Shown: positions 25,271 to 34,147 of the stretch, piece after piece
How the letters are laid out: each line of letters begins with the position of its first letter
How positions within the stretch are numbered: the first letter of the stretch is position 1
DNA from: Pseudomonas sp. Irchel 3E13
GTDB lineage: Bacteria; Pseudomonadota; Gammaproteobacteria; Pseudomonadales; Pseudomonadaceae
DNA length: 64,000 bases
Direction: 5' to 3'
NCBI RefSeq assembly: GCF_900187455.1
Contig: NZ_FYDX01000005.1
Location: forward strand, 384,717-448,716
Made by a program: the position numbers and the translations under genes
The notes under the pieces: generated by a model
Databases searched by the model: none
What the model was told of the DNA's origin: nothing
The model's input: the letters and a program-made list of their open reading frames with translations, nothing else

Positions 25271-27928
25271 ATGCGTACCGAACAGCCGCAAGTGATCTAC
25301 CTCAAGGACTATCAGGCGCCCGAGTACCTGATCGACGAAACCCACCTGACCTTCGAGCTGTTCGAGGACCACACGCTGGTCCATGCGCAGTTGGTCATGC
25401 GCCGCAACCCGGCGCGTGGCGCGGGCCTGCCGCCGCTGGTGCTGGACGGCCAGCAACTGGAGCTGCTGAGCGTGGTTCTCGATGACCGCGAACTGACCGC
25501 CGCCGACTATGAGCTCAGCGACAGCCACCTGACCCTGCAACCGGGCGCCGAACAGTTCACCCTCGACACCAGCGTGCGCATCCACCCGGAAAGCAACACC
25601 GCGCTGGAAGGCCTGTACAAGTCCAGCGGCATGTTCTGCACCCAGTGCGAGGCCGAAGGCTTCCGCAAGATCACCTACTACCTCGACCGCCCGGATGTGA
25701 TGAGCGTGTTCACCACCACGGTGATCGCCGAGCAGCACCGCTATCCGGTCCTGCTGTCCAACGGTAACCCGGTGGGCAGCGGCCCGCAGGAAGACGGCCG
25801 GCACTGGGCGACCTGGGAAGACCCGTTCAAGAAACCCGCGTACCTGTTCGCCCTGGTGGCGGGCGATTTGTGGTGTGTCGAAGACAAGTTCACCCGCCAG
25901 TCCGGGCGTGACGTGACCCTGCGCATTTATGTCGAGCCGGAAAACATCGACAAGTGCCAGCACGCCATGACCAGCCTGAAGAAGTCCATGCGCTGGGATG
26001 AAGAGGTGTACGGTCGCGAGTACGACCTGGATATCTTCATGATCGTCGCGGTCAACGACTTCAACATGGGCGCCATGGAAAACAAGGGCCTGAACATCTT
26101 CAACTCCAGTTGCGTGCTGGCGCGCGCCGAAACCGCCACCGACGCCGCGCACCAGCGTGTCGAAGCAGTGGTCGCCCACGAATACTTCCATAACTGGTCG
26201 GGCAACCGCGTGACCTGCCGCGACTGGTTCCAGCTCTCGCTCAAGGAAGGCTTCACGGTATTCCGCGACGCCGAGTTCAGCGCCGACGTCAACTCGCGCA
26301 CGGTCAAGCGCATTGAAGACGTGGCCTACCTGCGTACCCACCAGTTCGCCGAAGACGCCGGCCCGATGGCCCACGCCGTGCGCCCGGACAGCTTTATCGA
26401 GATTTCCAACTTCTACACCCTGACCGTCTACGAGAAGGGTTCGGAAGTGGTGCGCATGGTCCGCACCCTGCTGGGCACCGAGGGCTTCCGCAAGGGCAGC
26501 GACCTGTATTTCGAGCGCCACGACGGCCAGGCCGTGACCTGCGACGACTTCATCAAGGCCATGGAAGATGCCAACGGCGTCGACCTGACCCAGTTCAAGC
26601 GCTGGTACAGCCAGGCCGGCACGCCACGCCTGGCAGTCAGCGAATCGTATGACGCCGCCGCGCGGACCTACAGCCTGACCTTCCGCCAGAGCTGCCCGGA
26701 AACCCCGGACAAGGTCGAGAAAAAGCCGTTCGTGATCCCGGTGGAACTGGGCCTGCTCGACGCCGAGGGCAACGACCTGCCGCTGCGCCTGAGCGGCGAG
26801 GCGGCCGCTGTCGGCACGTCCCGCGTGTTGTCGGTGACCGACGCCGAGCAGACCTTCACCTTCGTCGATATCGCGGCCAAGCCGCTGCCGTCGCTGCTGC
26901 GCGGTTTCAGCGCGCCGGTCAAGCTGAGCTTCCCTTACGACCGCGACCAGTTGATGTTCCTCATGCAGCACGACAGCGACGGCTTCAACCGCTGGGAAGC
27001 GGGCCAGCAACTGTCGGTGCAAGTCCTGCAGGAACTGATCGCGCAGCACCAGCAAGGCGCCGCGCTGGTGCTCGACCAGCGTCTGGTCACCGCGCTGGGC
27101 AGCGTGCTGGGCAATGACCAGCTCGACCAGGCCATGGTCGCCGAGATGCTCTCGCTGCCGAGCGAGGCCTACCTCACCGAAATCAGCGAAGTCGCCGACG
27201 TCGATGCAATCCACGCCGCCCGCGATTTCGCTCGTCAGCAACTGGCCGAACACCTGTTCGAGGCGCTGTGGTCGCGCTACCAGGCCAACCGCGCTGTCTC
27301 CCGCGAGACGCCGTATGTTGCCGAAGCCGAGCACTTCGCCCGCCGCAGCCTGCAGAACATCGTCCTGTCGTACCTGATGCTCAGCGGCAAGCCGCAGGTG
27401 CTGGAAGCGACCCTGGAACAGTTCGACGCCTGCGACAACATGACCGAGCGCCTGACCGCGCTGGCGGTGCTGGTCAACTCGCCGTTCGAGGCCGAGCGGG
27501 CCAAGGCGCTGGCGTCCTTCGCCGAGCACTTCAAGGACAATCCGCTGGTCATGGACCAGTGGTTCAGCGTCCAGGCCGGCAGCATGTTGCCCGGCGGTCT
27601 GGCGCGGGTGCGTGCGCTGATGGAACACCCGGCGTTCACCCTGAAGAACCCGAACAAGGTCCGCGCCCTGATCGGCGCCTTCGCCGGACAGAACCTGGTG
27701 AACTTCCATGCGGCGGACGGTTCCGGCTATCGCTTCCTGGCCGACATCGTCATCGAACTCAACGCCCTCAACCCGCAGATCGCCTCGCGGCAACTGGCGC
27801 CGCTGACCCGCTGGCGCAAATACGACGCGGCGCGTCAGGCGCTGATGAAGGGCGAGCTGGAGCGCATCCGTGATTCCGGGCAGTTGTCCAGCGATGTGTT
27901 TGAAGTGGTGAGCAAGAGCCTGGCCTGA
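25271..27928 (+). CDS. pepN: Aminopeptidase N
   Basis: An 885-residue M1 zinc metallopeptidase that removes N-terminal residues from peptides in the cytoplasm. Seen are GAMENKGLN near residue 267 for substrate N-terminus binding and HEYFHNWSGNRV near 302, the HEXXH zinc site. The third zinc-ligand glutamate follows about 20 residues later (LKEGFTVFRD). The C-terminal half is the helical domain of the E. coli-type enzyme, whose length it matches. The ATG follows AAAGGA. It is the last gene of the nadK-side plus-strand run; a REP pair follows. Confidence 0.97.
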   Translation: MRTEQPQVIYLKDYQAPEYLIDETHLTFELFEDHTLVHAQLVMRRNPARGAGLPPLVLDGQQLELLSVVLDDRELTAADYELSDSHLTLQPGAEQFTLDTSVRIHPESNTALEGLYKSSGMFCTQCEAEGFRKITYYLDRPDVMSVFTTTVIAEQHRYPVLLSNGNPVGSGPQEDGRHWATWEDPFKKPAYLFALVAGDLWCVEDKFTRQSGRDVTLRIYVEPENIDKCQHAMTSLKKSMRWDEEVYGREYDLDIFMIVAVNDFNMGAMENKGLNIFNSSCVLARAETATDAAHQRVEAVVAHEYFHNWSGNRVTCRDWFQLSLKEGFTVFRDAEFSADVNSRTVKRIEDVAYLRTHQFAEDAGPMAHAVRPDSFIEISNFYTLTVYEKGSEVVRMVRTLLGTEGFRKGSDLYFERHDGQAVTCDDFIKAMEDANGVDLTQFKRWYSQAGTPRLAVSESYDAAARTYSLTFRQSCPETPDKVEKKPFVIPVELGLLDAEGNDLPLRLSGEAAAVGTSRVLSVTDAEQTFTFVDIAAKPLPSLLRGFSAPVKLSFPYDRDQLMFLMQHDSDGFNRWEAGQQLSVQVLQELIAQHQQGAALVLDQRLVTALGSVLGNDQLDQAMVAEMLSLPSEAYLTEISEVADVDAIHAARDFARQQLAEHLFEALWSRYQANRAVSRETPYVAEAEHFARRSLQNIVLSYLMLSGKPQVLEATLEQFDACDNMTERLTALAVLVNSPFEAERAKALASFAEHFKDNPLVMDQWFSVQAGSMLPGGLARVRALMEHPAFTLKNPNKVRALIGAFAGQNLVNFHAADGSGYRFLADIVIELNALNPQIASRQLAPLTRWRKYDAARQALMKGELERIRDSGQLSSDVFEVVSKSLA

Positions 27929-27936
27929 TCCGACCC

Positions 27937-28017
27937 ATCGCGACGGTTCGGCGTCCCGACGAGCTCGCTCCTACAAGGACAGCGTCAATCCCTGTAGGAG
28001 CGAGCTTGCTCGCGATA
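27937..28017. repeat. REP pair (facing copies)
   Basis: CATCGCGACGGTTCGGCG to GCTCGCTCCTACA at 27937-27975 faces TGTAGGAGCGAGCTTGCTCG at 27993-28017. The left copy is nearly the same as the arms of the 13805-14085 element. Confidence 0.85.
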
Positions 28018-28169
28018 AGGCGCTTAACAAAAGATAACGTCCCGTTCGTTGTCAGCCCTTCGCAATCCCCGATAGGATGGCCATCAGCTATTGCAGGGCT
28101 CTGGAACACGGTTTTTCGCAGTACCTGCAAATGGATTGACCCAAATAACAATAATCGGGGGACAGATCT

Positions 28170-29216
28170 ATGACAGAGCCTGTGATGACGGGTACTGGCA
28201 ACGCGCTCCGCGCGCGCCCATGGGCACTGGCCGCCAGTGCGGCATTGCTGCTGGCAGTGGGCATGTGGACCAACAGCGTCGAGGCGGCAACGCCAGAGGC
28301 TGAGGTCTGGTCCACGGTTTCGGCCAAGGCTGACAAGAGTCTGCTGCTGGACGTGGCCAAGGCCGGTTCACGGCTGGTGATGGTCGGCGACCGCGGCCAC
28401 ATTCTGTTCTCCGACGACCAGGGCACGACCTGGACCCAGGCCAAGGTGCCTTCCCGTCAATTGCTCACCGCCGTCACCTTTGTCGATGACAAGCACGGCT
28501 GGGCGGTCGGCCATGACGCGCAGATCCTCGCCAGCACCGATGGCGGCGCGACCTGGACCAAGCAGTTCGAAGACCTTTCCCGCGAAGCCCCGCTGCTGGA
28601 CGTCTGGTTCCAGGACACCCAGCACGGCGTGGCCATTGGCGCCTACGGCGCGATTCTCGAAACCACCGACGGCGGCCAGCACTGGCAGGACATCAGCGAG
28701 CGCCTCGACAACCCCGACGGCCTGCACCTGAACGGCATCGCCCAGATCAAGGACGCCGGCCTGTTCATCGTCGGCGAGCAGGGCACCATGTTCCGCTCCG
28801 GCGACGTCGGGCAGACCTGGCAGAAAGTCGAAAGCCCCTACGAGGGCTCGTTCTTCGGTGTGATCGGCACCGCTCAGCCGCAGACCCTGCTGGCCTATGG
28901 TTTGCGCGGAAACCTTTACCGCTCCAGCGATTTTGGTGACACCTGGCAGCAGATCAGCTTGAAAGCCACACGCGGGACGCTCGAATTCGGCCTCTCAAGC
29001 GCTACGCTTCTCGATGATGGCAGTCTGGTACTTGTGGGCAATGGGGGGACGGTCCTGCGCAGCAGCGACGATGGCGTCACCTTCAGCGTCTTCAACCGCG
29101 CCGACCGCCTCGCGCTGGCAGGAGCCAGCGGCCTGCCTGACGGCAATCTGATCCTGGTGGGGCAGGGCGGCGCACACTTCGCCGCCGCCACCGGTGCCGA
29201 GAGGGCGCAACCATGA
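28170..29216 (+). CDS. YCF48-like beta-propeller exported protein
   Basis: A 348-residue periplasmic protein. A signal peptide ends near NSVEAA. The rest is a series of propeller repeats with the YCF48/BNR pattern (SDDQGTTWTQ, STDGGATWTK, TTDGGQHWQD, SGDVGQTWQK, SSDFGDTWQQ, SSDDGVTF), one about every 40-45 residues. The ATG has a GGGGGA site. Its stop overlaps the start of the RND gene, and in Pseudomonas such proteins are habitual partners of these RND transporters; they may act as periplasmic partners in export. The molecular role is unproven. Confidence 0.85.
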   Translation: MTEPVMTGTGNALRARPWALAASAALLLAVGMWTNSVEAATPEAEVWSTVSAKADKSLLLDVAKAGSRLVMVGDRGHILFSDDQGTTWTQAKVPSRQLLTAVTFVDDKHGWAVGHDAQILASTDGGATWTKQFEDLSREAPLLDVWFQDTQHGVAIGAYGAILETTDGGQHWQDISERLDNPDGLHLNGIAQIKDAGLFIVGEQGTMFRSGDVGQTWQKVESPYEGSFFGVIGTAQPQTLLAYGLRGNLYRSSDFGDTWQQISLKATRGTLEFGLSSATLLDDGSLVLVGNGGTVLRSSDDGVTFSVFNRADRLALAGASGLPDGNLILVGQGGAHFAAATGAERAQP

Positions 29217-31612
29217 CCAGTCGGGAGTCGTTCACCATGAGCCAACACCATCAGGACAAGCCGACCTTGCTCGAGCGCCTGATCTTCAACAACCGTCCGG
29301 TGGTGATTGGTATCTGCCTGCTGGTCAGCATCTTCCTGTTCTGGCAGGCCACGCTGATCCGCCCGTCCACCAGCTTCGAAAAAATGATTCCGCTGGAGCA
29401 CCCGTTCATCCAGAACATGCTCGAGCACCGCAATGACCTGGCCAACCTCGGCAACACCGTGCGTATCTCGGTGGAGGCGGTCAACGGCGATATCTTCGAC
29501 AAGGACTACATGGAGACGCTGCGGCAAATCCATGACGAAGTCTTCTACATCCCCGGCGTTGACCGCTCGGCGCTGAAGTCGCTGTGGAGCCCCGCGGTGC
29601 GCTGGACCGAGGTGACCGAAGAAGGCTTCTCCGGCGGCGAAGTGATCCCCAACACCTACAACGGCTCGCCGGAAAGCCTCGACGCCCTGCGCAACAACGT
29701 GCTCAAGTCCGGCCAGATCGGCCGTCTGGTGGCGAACAACTTCAAATCCAGCATCGTCGATATTCCGCTGCAAGAGTCCTATCCCGACCCGCAGGACCAG
29801 GGGCGGCAGATCAAGCTGGACTACCAGAAGTTCTCCCACGAACTGGAAGAGAAGATCCGCGACAAGTACGAAGCGCAGAACCCGAATGTGAAGATTCACA
29901 TCGTCGGTTTCGCCAAGAAAGTTGGCGACCTGATCGATGGCCTGATGATGGTCGCGGCGTTCTTCGCCATCGCGTTGGGCATCACCTGGGTCCTGCTGTA
30001 CTGGTTCACCTGGTGTATCCGCAGCACCATCGCCGTGCTCACCACCACCCTGGTGGCGGTGGTCTGGCAGCTCGGATTGATGCACGTGGTGGGTTTCGGG
30101 CTCGATCCGTATTCGATGCTGGTGCCGTTCCTGATCTTCGCCATCGGTATCTCCCATGGGGTGCAGAAGATCAACGGCATCGCCCTGCAATCCAGTGACG
30201 CCGACAACGCCCTGACCGCGGCGCGACGCACGTTCCGGCAACTGTTCCTGCCGGGGATGATCGCCATTTTGGCCGACGCCGTGGGCTTCATCACCCTGCT
30301 GATCATCGATATCGGGGTGATCCGCGAGCTGGCCATCGGCGCGTCCATCGGCGTGGCGGTGATCGTCTTCACCAACCTGATCCTGCTGCCGGTGGCGATT
30401 TCCTATGTCGGCATCAGCAAGAAGGCCATCGAGCGCAGCAAGCGCGATGCGACCTGCGAGCACCCGTTCTGGCGCCTGCTGTCCAACTTCGCCAGCCCGA
30501 AAGTGGCGCGGGTGTCGGTGCTCCTGGCGCTGGTCGCCTTCGGCGGCGGCCTCTGGTACAGCCAGAACCTGAAGATCGGCGACCTCGACCAGGGCGCGCC
30601 GGAACTGCGTCCGGACTCGCGCTACAACAAAGACAACGCCTTCATCATCGACAACTACTCGACCAGCTCCGACGTGCTGGTGGTGATGGTCAAGACGCCG
30701 ACGGAGCAGTGCTCGGTGTACAAGACCATGGCGCCGATCGACGAGCTGATGTGGACCATGGAAAACACCCCGGGCGTGCAGTCGGCGATCTCCCTGGTGA
30801 CCGTGTCCAAGCAGATGATCAAGGGCATGAACGAGGGCAACCTGAAATGGGAAAGCCTGTCGCGTAACCCGGAAGTGCTGAACACCTCGGTATCCCGCGC
30901 CGATGGCCTGTACAACGGCGACTGCTCGCTGGCGCCGGTGCTGGTATTCCTCAACGACCACAAGGCGGAAACCCTTGATGGCGTGGTCGCGGCGGTCAAG
31001 GCCTTCGCCGACACGCATAACCAGGAAGGCCTGGAGTTCCTCCTGGCGGCGGGTAACGCCGGTATCGAAGCGGCCACCAACGAGGTGATCAAGTCCGCCG
31101 AACTGACCATCCTGATCCTGGTGTACATCTGCGTTGCGGTGATGTGCATGATCACCTTCCGCTCCTTCGCCGCCACCTTGTGCATCGTCCTGCCGCTGGT
31201 GCTGACCTCGGTGCTGGGCAACGCACTGATGGCCTTCATGGGCATCGGCGTCAAGGTCGCCACCCTGCCGGTGGTGGCGCTGGGCGTGGGTATCGGCGTG
31301 GACTACGGGATCTACATCTACAGCCGCCTGGAAAGTTTCCTGCGGGCGGGCCTGCCATTGCAGGAGGCGTACTACCAGACCCTGCGTTCCACCGGCAAGG
31401 CCGTGCTGTTCACCGGCCTGTGCCTGGCGATCGGCGTGTGCACCTGGATCTTCTCGGCCATCAAGTTCCAGGCCGACATGGGCCTGATGCTGACCTTCAT
31501 GCTGCTGTGGAACATGTTCGGCGCACTGTGGCTGCTGCCGGCGCTGGCGCGGTTCCTGATCAAGCCGGAGAAAATGGCCGGACAGCAGAGCAAATCGATC
31601 TTCGCTCACTGA
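29213..31612 (+). CDS. RND-superfamily (MMPL-type) transporter
   Basis: A 799-residue inner-membrane transporter. One membrane segment lies near residue 25-45, then a large periplasmic domain, five segments (VAAFFAIALGITWVLL onward), a second periplasmic domain and five more segments near the end (LTILILVYICVAVMCMI onward). This is the pattern of RND/MMPL exporters of lipids or sterol-like molecules. The first ATG overlaps the upstream stop (ATGA); ATG 29237 behind GGGAG is equally possible. The outer-membrane-linked DUF1302/DUF1329 genes that often go with this pair are absent here. Substrate unknown. Confidence 0.88.
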   Translation: MTSRESFTMSQHHQDKPTLLERLIFNNRPVVIGICLLVSIFLFWQATLIRPSTSFEKMIPLEHPFIQNMLEHRNDLANLGNTVRISVEAVNGDIFDKDYMETLRQIHDEVFYIPGVDRSALKSLWSPAVRWTEVTEEGFSGGEVIPNTYNGSPESLDALRNNVLKSGQIGRLVANNFKSSIVDIPLQESYPDPQDQGRQIKLDYQKFSHELEEKIRDKYEAQNPNVKIHIVGFAKKVGDLIDGLMMVAAFFAIALGITWVLLYWFTWCIRSTIAVLTTTLVAVVWQLGLMHVVGFGLDPYSMLVPFLIFAIGISHGVQKINGIALQSSDADNALTAARRTFRQLFLPGMIAILADAVGFITLLIIDIGVIRELAIGASIGVAVIVFTNLILLPVAISYVGISKKAIERSKRDATCEHPFWRLLSNFASPKVARVSVLLALVAFGGGLWYSQNLKIGDLDQGAPELRPDSRYNKDNAFIIDNYSTSSDVLVVMVKTPTEQCSVYKTMAPIDELMWTMENTPGVQSAISLVTVSKQMIKGMNEGNLKWESLSRNPEVLNTSVSRADGLYNGDCSLAPVLVFLNDHKAETLDGVVAAVKAFADTHNQEGLEFLLAAGNAGIEAATNEVIKSAELTILILVYICVAVMCMITFRSFAATLCIVLPLVLTSVLGNALMAFMGIGVKVATLPVVALGVGIGVDYGIYIYSRLESFLRAGLPLQEAYYQTLRSTGKAVLFTGLCLAIGVCTWIFSAIKFQADMGLMLTFMLLWNMFGALWLLPALARFLIKPEKMAGQQSKSIFAH

Positions 31613-31629
31613 TCCACGCCTGAGTGAAA

Positions 31630-31663
31630 CCGCGGGCCAGACGCCACAACGTCTGGCCCGCGG
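31630..31663. terminator. Terminator-like 14-bp hairpin
   Basis: CCGCGGGCCAGACG pairs perfectly with CGTCTGGCCCGCGG over a CCACAA loop, just past the RND stop. The T-run after it is short. Confidence 0.7.
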
Positions 31664-31711
31664 TGCATTTGGGCTATCATTGCGCCTTTCCCCATTCATG
31701 GCAGTTGCGTA

Positions 31712-32023
31712 ATGACCACCCTTTCCCAAGCCCTGCAAGCCTGCGACATGTTGCTGATCGACGGCCTGCATGCCTTTGACTTCACCTACGACGACAGCAG
31801 CCTGCGCATCGAGTGCATGGACGGCCGCGCACTCAAGCGCTGGACCTTCACCCCCGAGCAGATCGCCGCCGCCCGTGCCGAGGGCGAGGACTGGCTGATC
31901 ATCGGTGACAGCGGCGAGCACCGCCTGGTGTGCCTGAGCGCGCTGCGGGCCTCGGAAGATGACGAGGGCGACGAAGCCGATGAGGGCGACGATGAAAGCA
32001 CTGCTGAACCGGCTGATCGCTAG
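31712..32023 (+). CDS. Small acidic hypothetical protein
   Basis: A 103-residue protein without signal peptide or membrane segment. The first 75 residues look folded (MLLIDGLHAFDFTY, WTFTPEQIAAARAEGEDW, LICLS-like strands). The last 25 are an acidic tail of Asp, Glu and Ala. Its final 32 bases overlap the start of the lactonase gene in another frame, which implies coupling. I believe it is conserved in Pseudomonas but do not know a function. Confidence 0.75.
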   Translation: MTTLSQALQACDMLLIDGLHAFDFTYDDSSLRIECMDGRALKRWTFTPEQIAAARAEGEDWLIIGDSGEHRLVCLSALRASEDDEGDEADEGDDESTAEPADR

Positions 32024-33110
32024 TGCCATGTTGCTGACCGCGACGGCCCACGGGCATGAAGTGCTGGTGGGCAGCTACACCGACGGCGCCAGCGAAGGTA
32101 TCTACCGCTACCGTTTCGACGGCGCCAGCGGCCAGCTCGACGCGACGCCGCTGCAGGTGCAGCCGGCGAGCAACCCGTCATGGCTGACGCTGTCCGCCGA
32201 CCGCCACCACCTGTTTGCGGTCAACGAGCAGGCGACGGGCAAGGTGTCGGCGTTCAGCCTCGATTCGGCCCATCACCTTGCGCCGCTCAATCAGGTCGGT
32301 AGCCAGGGCGGTGAGCCGACCCATTCCAGCCTCAGTCACGACGGGCGTTTTCTGTTCGTCGCCAACTACGGCGGCTCGACCCCGGAAGGCGGCAGCCTGA
32401 GTGTCCTGCCGGTCAAGGCGGACGGCCGGCTGGGCGCGGCGGTGCAGCGACTGCGTCACGCCGCCAGCCAGGTCAATCCCGAACGCCAGGCTGCGCCCCA
32501 TGTTCATTCGCTGGTGTCATCGCCGGACGGCCGCTACCTGTTCGCCAGCGACCTCGGCGCGGACCGGGTCTTCAGCTACCGCTATGACGGCAATGCCGCG
32601 CAGCCGCTGAGCGCGTTCGATTCGGTGGCGCTGCCGCCCGGCAGCGGGCCGCGGCATCTGCTGTTCAGTGCAGATGGCAAGCACGCCTGGCTGACCCTGG
32701 AAATGAGCGCGCAGGTGGCGACGTTCGAGTATCACGACGGCCATCTCAGGCTGATCGACACCGCAGCGCTGACCGACAGCGATGACCCCGCGGCAAAGGC
32801 CGGCGGCGCGCTGCACGGTTCGGCGGATGGGCGTTTTCTCTATGTCAGCAACCGCGGCAGCGTCAATGAACTGCTGGTGTTTGCCATCGATCCCGATGGT
32901 GGGCGGCTGACCTTGCTGCAACGGCGTTCGGTGGAAGGCGATCATCCGCGGGAGTTCAGCCTCGACCCGGGGCAGCGCTTTGTACTGGTGGCCAACCAGA
33001 AGAGCGACACCATCGTGGTGATCCGCCGCGATACGGTCAGTGGACTGCTGGGGGAGGTGGTGCAGCGGTTCAAACAGGCGGCGCCGTCGGACCTGAAGTT
33101 CATCGACTGA
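31992..33110 (+). CDS. Exported lactonase-family seven-bladed propeller (Pgl-like)
   Basis: A 372-residue protein with a signal peptide (LLNRLIASAMLLTATAHG). A beta-propeller of the 6-phosphogluconolactonase/muconate-cycloisomerase-like lactonase family follows, with the family marks YTDGASEGIYRYRFD, PSWLTLSADRHHLFAVNE, SGPRHLLFSADGKHAWLTLE and HPREFSLDPGQRFVLVANQ. Because it is exported it cannot serve the cytoplasmic pentose route, so its lactone substrate is unknown. ATG 31992 was chosen for the signal peptide; an in-frame ATG at 31959 would bury it. Confidence 0.88.
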   Translation: MKALLNRLIASAMLLTATAHGHEVLVGSYTDGASEGIYRYRFDGASGQLDATPLQVQPASNPSWLTLSADRHHLFAVNEQATGKVSAFSLDSAHHLAPLNQVGSQGGEPTHSSLSHDGRFLFVANYGGSTPEGGSLSVLPVKADGRLGAAVQRLRHAASQVNPERQAAPHVHSLVSSPDGRYLFASDLGADRVFSYRYDGNAAQPLSAFDSVALPPGSGPRHLLFSADGKHAWLTLEMSAQVATFEYHDGHLRLIDTAALTDSDDPAAKAGGALHGSADGRFLYVSNRGSVNELLVFAIDPDGGRLTLLQRRSVEGDHPREFSLDPGQRFVLVANQKSDTIVVIRRDTVSGLLGEVVQRFKQAAPSDLKFID

Positions 33111-33231
33111 CTATCAATGGCATCGATATCGGTTACTGGCGCAATGAATTTTTTCTCGCGGCGGTAGCGGCGTAGTTTTGAACCACGGCCCCAGACGGCC
33201 TCTTCACACTACCGACTTCGAGAGCCTTGCC

Positions 33232-33411
33232 ATGAATTTCAATCTTTTCCCTGTGATTGCCGCTTCAGCTATTTCCGCGTCCGTCGTCCAGGCTGCCCAG
33301 GCCCATGTCGAAATCAACCAGCGCCAATCAGCGACGCCCAGCTACACCGCCGACTACCTGCGTCAGAGTGCCAATTTCTATGCGGCGTTGGATCACAAGG
33401 TCAGTCATTGA
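33232..33411 (+). CDS. Small exported hypothetical protein
   Basis: A 59-residue ORF with GAGAG six bases before the ATG. Residues 1-24 form a signal peptide with a clear AQA cleavage site. The mature part is only about 35 residues, with YTADYLRQSANFYAAL and a final histidine. No family recognised. The ribosome site and signal peptide make it more credible than a random ORF of this size. Confidence 0.6.
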   Translation: MNFNLFPVIAASAISASVVQAAQAHVEINQRQSATPSYTADYLRQSANFYAALDHKVSH

Positions 33412-33450
33412 GGTTTGTGGTGGTCTTGAGGGCCTCATCTCGCAGGTAAG

Positions 33451-33478
33451 TGTGGGAGCGGATGAATCCGCTCCCACA
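33451..33478. repeat. Single REP palindrome
   Basis: TGTGGGAGCGGAT and ATCCGCTCCCACA, perfect 13-base arms around GA. It lies between convergent genes and could act as a transcript end. Confidence 0.85.
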
Positions 33479-33559
33479 GATTGAGGTGACCGACGCTTTG
33501 CGATTGCTTGCGCGATGTGTAGATGCGTAGATACCCATGCAACGATGAGGCCCTGAACA

Positions 33560-34147
33560 TCACCGCGCCATGACCGCCTTGAACAGCTCCGATTCCAGCC
33601 AGCCCTGCAACCACGCGCGCAAGCGCGGGTAGGGCGCCTCGGCGAACCACTGCGGTTCGACCCCGGCGAACTGGCGGATAAACGGCAGCAAGGCGGCATC
33701 CGCCAGGCTCGGGTGGCTTGCCAGCAGGTAAGCGCGCTCGCTCAAGCGCTGTTCCAGATCCGCAAGAATCACTTCCGCCTGCCGCCGATAGTGCTCCCGG
33801 GATTGCTCCGGGTAGCGCTCGGCGTATTTGTAGTGGTTCAGGTGAACCTTGAATTCGCTGTCATTGCGGACGATCAACTGTTCGATCGCCGCTGAGGGAC
33901 CGTCCTTGAGCAGCCAGTCCTGCGGATCGTTCTGCGCCAAGGCCCAGCGCATGATGTCGAGGCTTTCTTCCAGTACCCGCCCGTCGACGCTGAGCACCGG
34001 CACGGTGCCTTTGGGCGACAGCGCCAGCATTTCGGCGGGCTTGGCTTTCAGGCTGACTTCCTCGACGCGCACCGCCACCCCGGCGTAGCGCAGCGCCAGT
34101 CGCGCGCGCATGGCGTAGGGGCAGCGGCGGAACGAGTAAAGGATCAT
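33560..34147 (-). CDS. Glutathione S-transferase family protein
   Basis: A 195-residue protein with an N-terminal thioredoxin fold. CPYAMRAR at residue 9 carries the possible catalytic cysteine as in Omega or GrxB-like GSTs, GTVPVL holds the cis-proline and EESLDI the glutathione-binding acid. A helical C-terminal domain follows. It overlaps the end of sbcC by four bases and is thus the last gene of the sbcD-sbcC-GST unit. The substrate is unknown. Confidence 0.9.
   Translation of the reverse strand: MILYSFRRCPYAMRARLALRYAGVAVRVEEVSLKAKPAEMLALSPKGTVPVLSVDGRVLEESLDIMRWALAQNDPQDWLLKDGPSAAIEQLIVRNDSEFKVHLNHYKYAERYPEQSREHYRRQAEVILADLEQRLSERAYLLASHPSLADAALLPFIRQFAGVEPQWFAEAPYPRLRAWLQGWLESELFKAVMAR

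Noticed and set aside
27937..28017. Repeated palindromes considered as a CRISPR array
   Set aside because: Only two facing copies with no regular spacers; the same unit occurs elsewhere singly, as REP sequences do.
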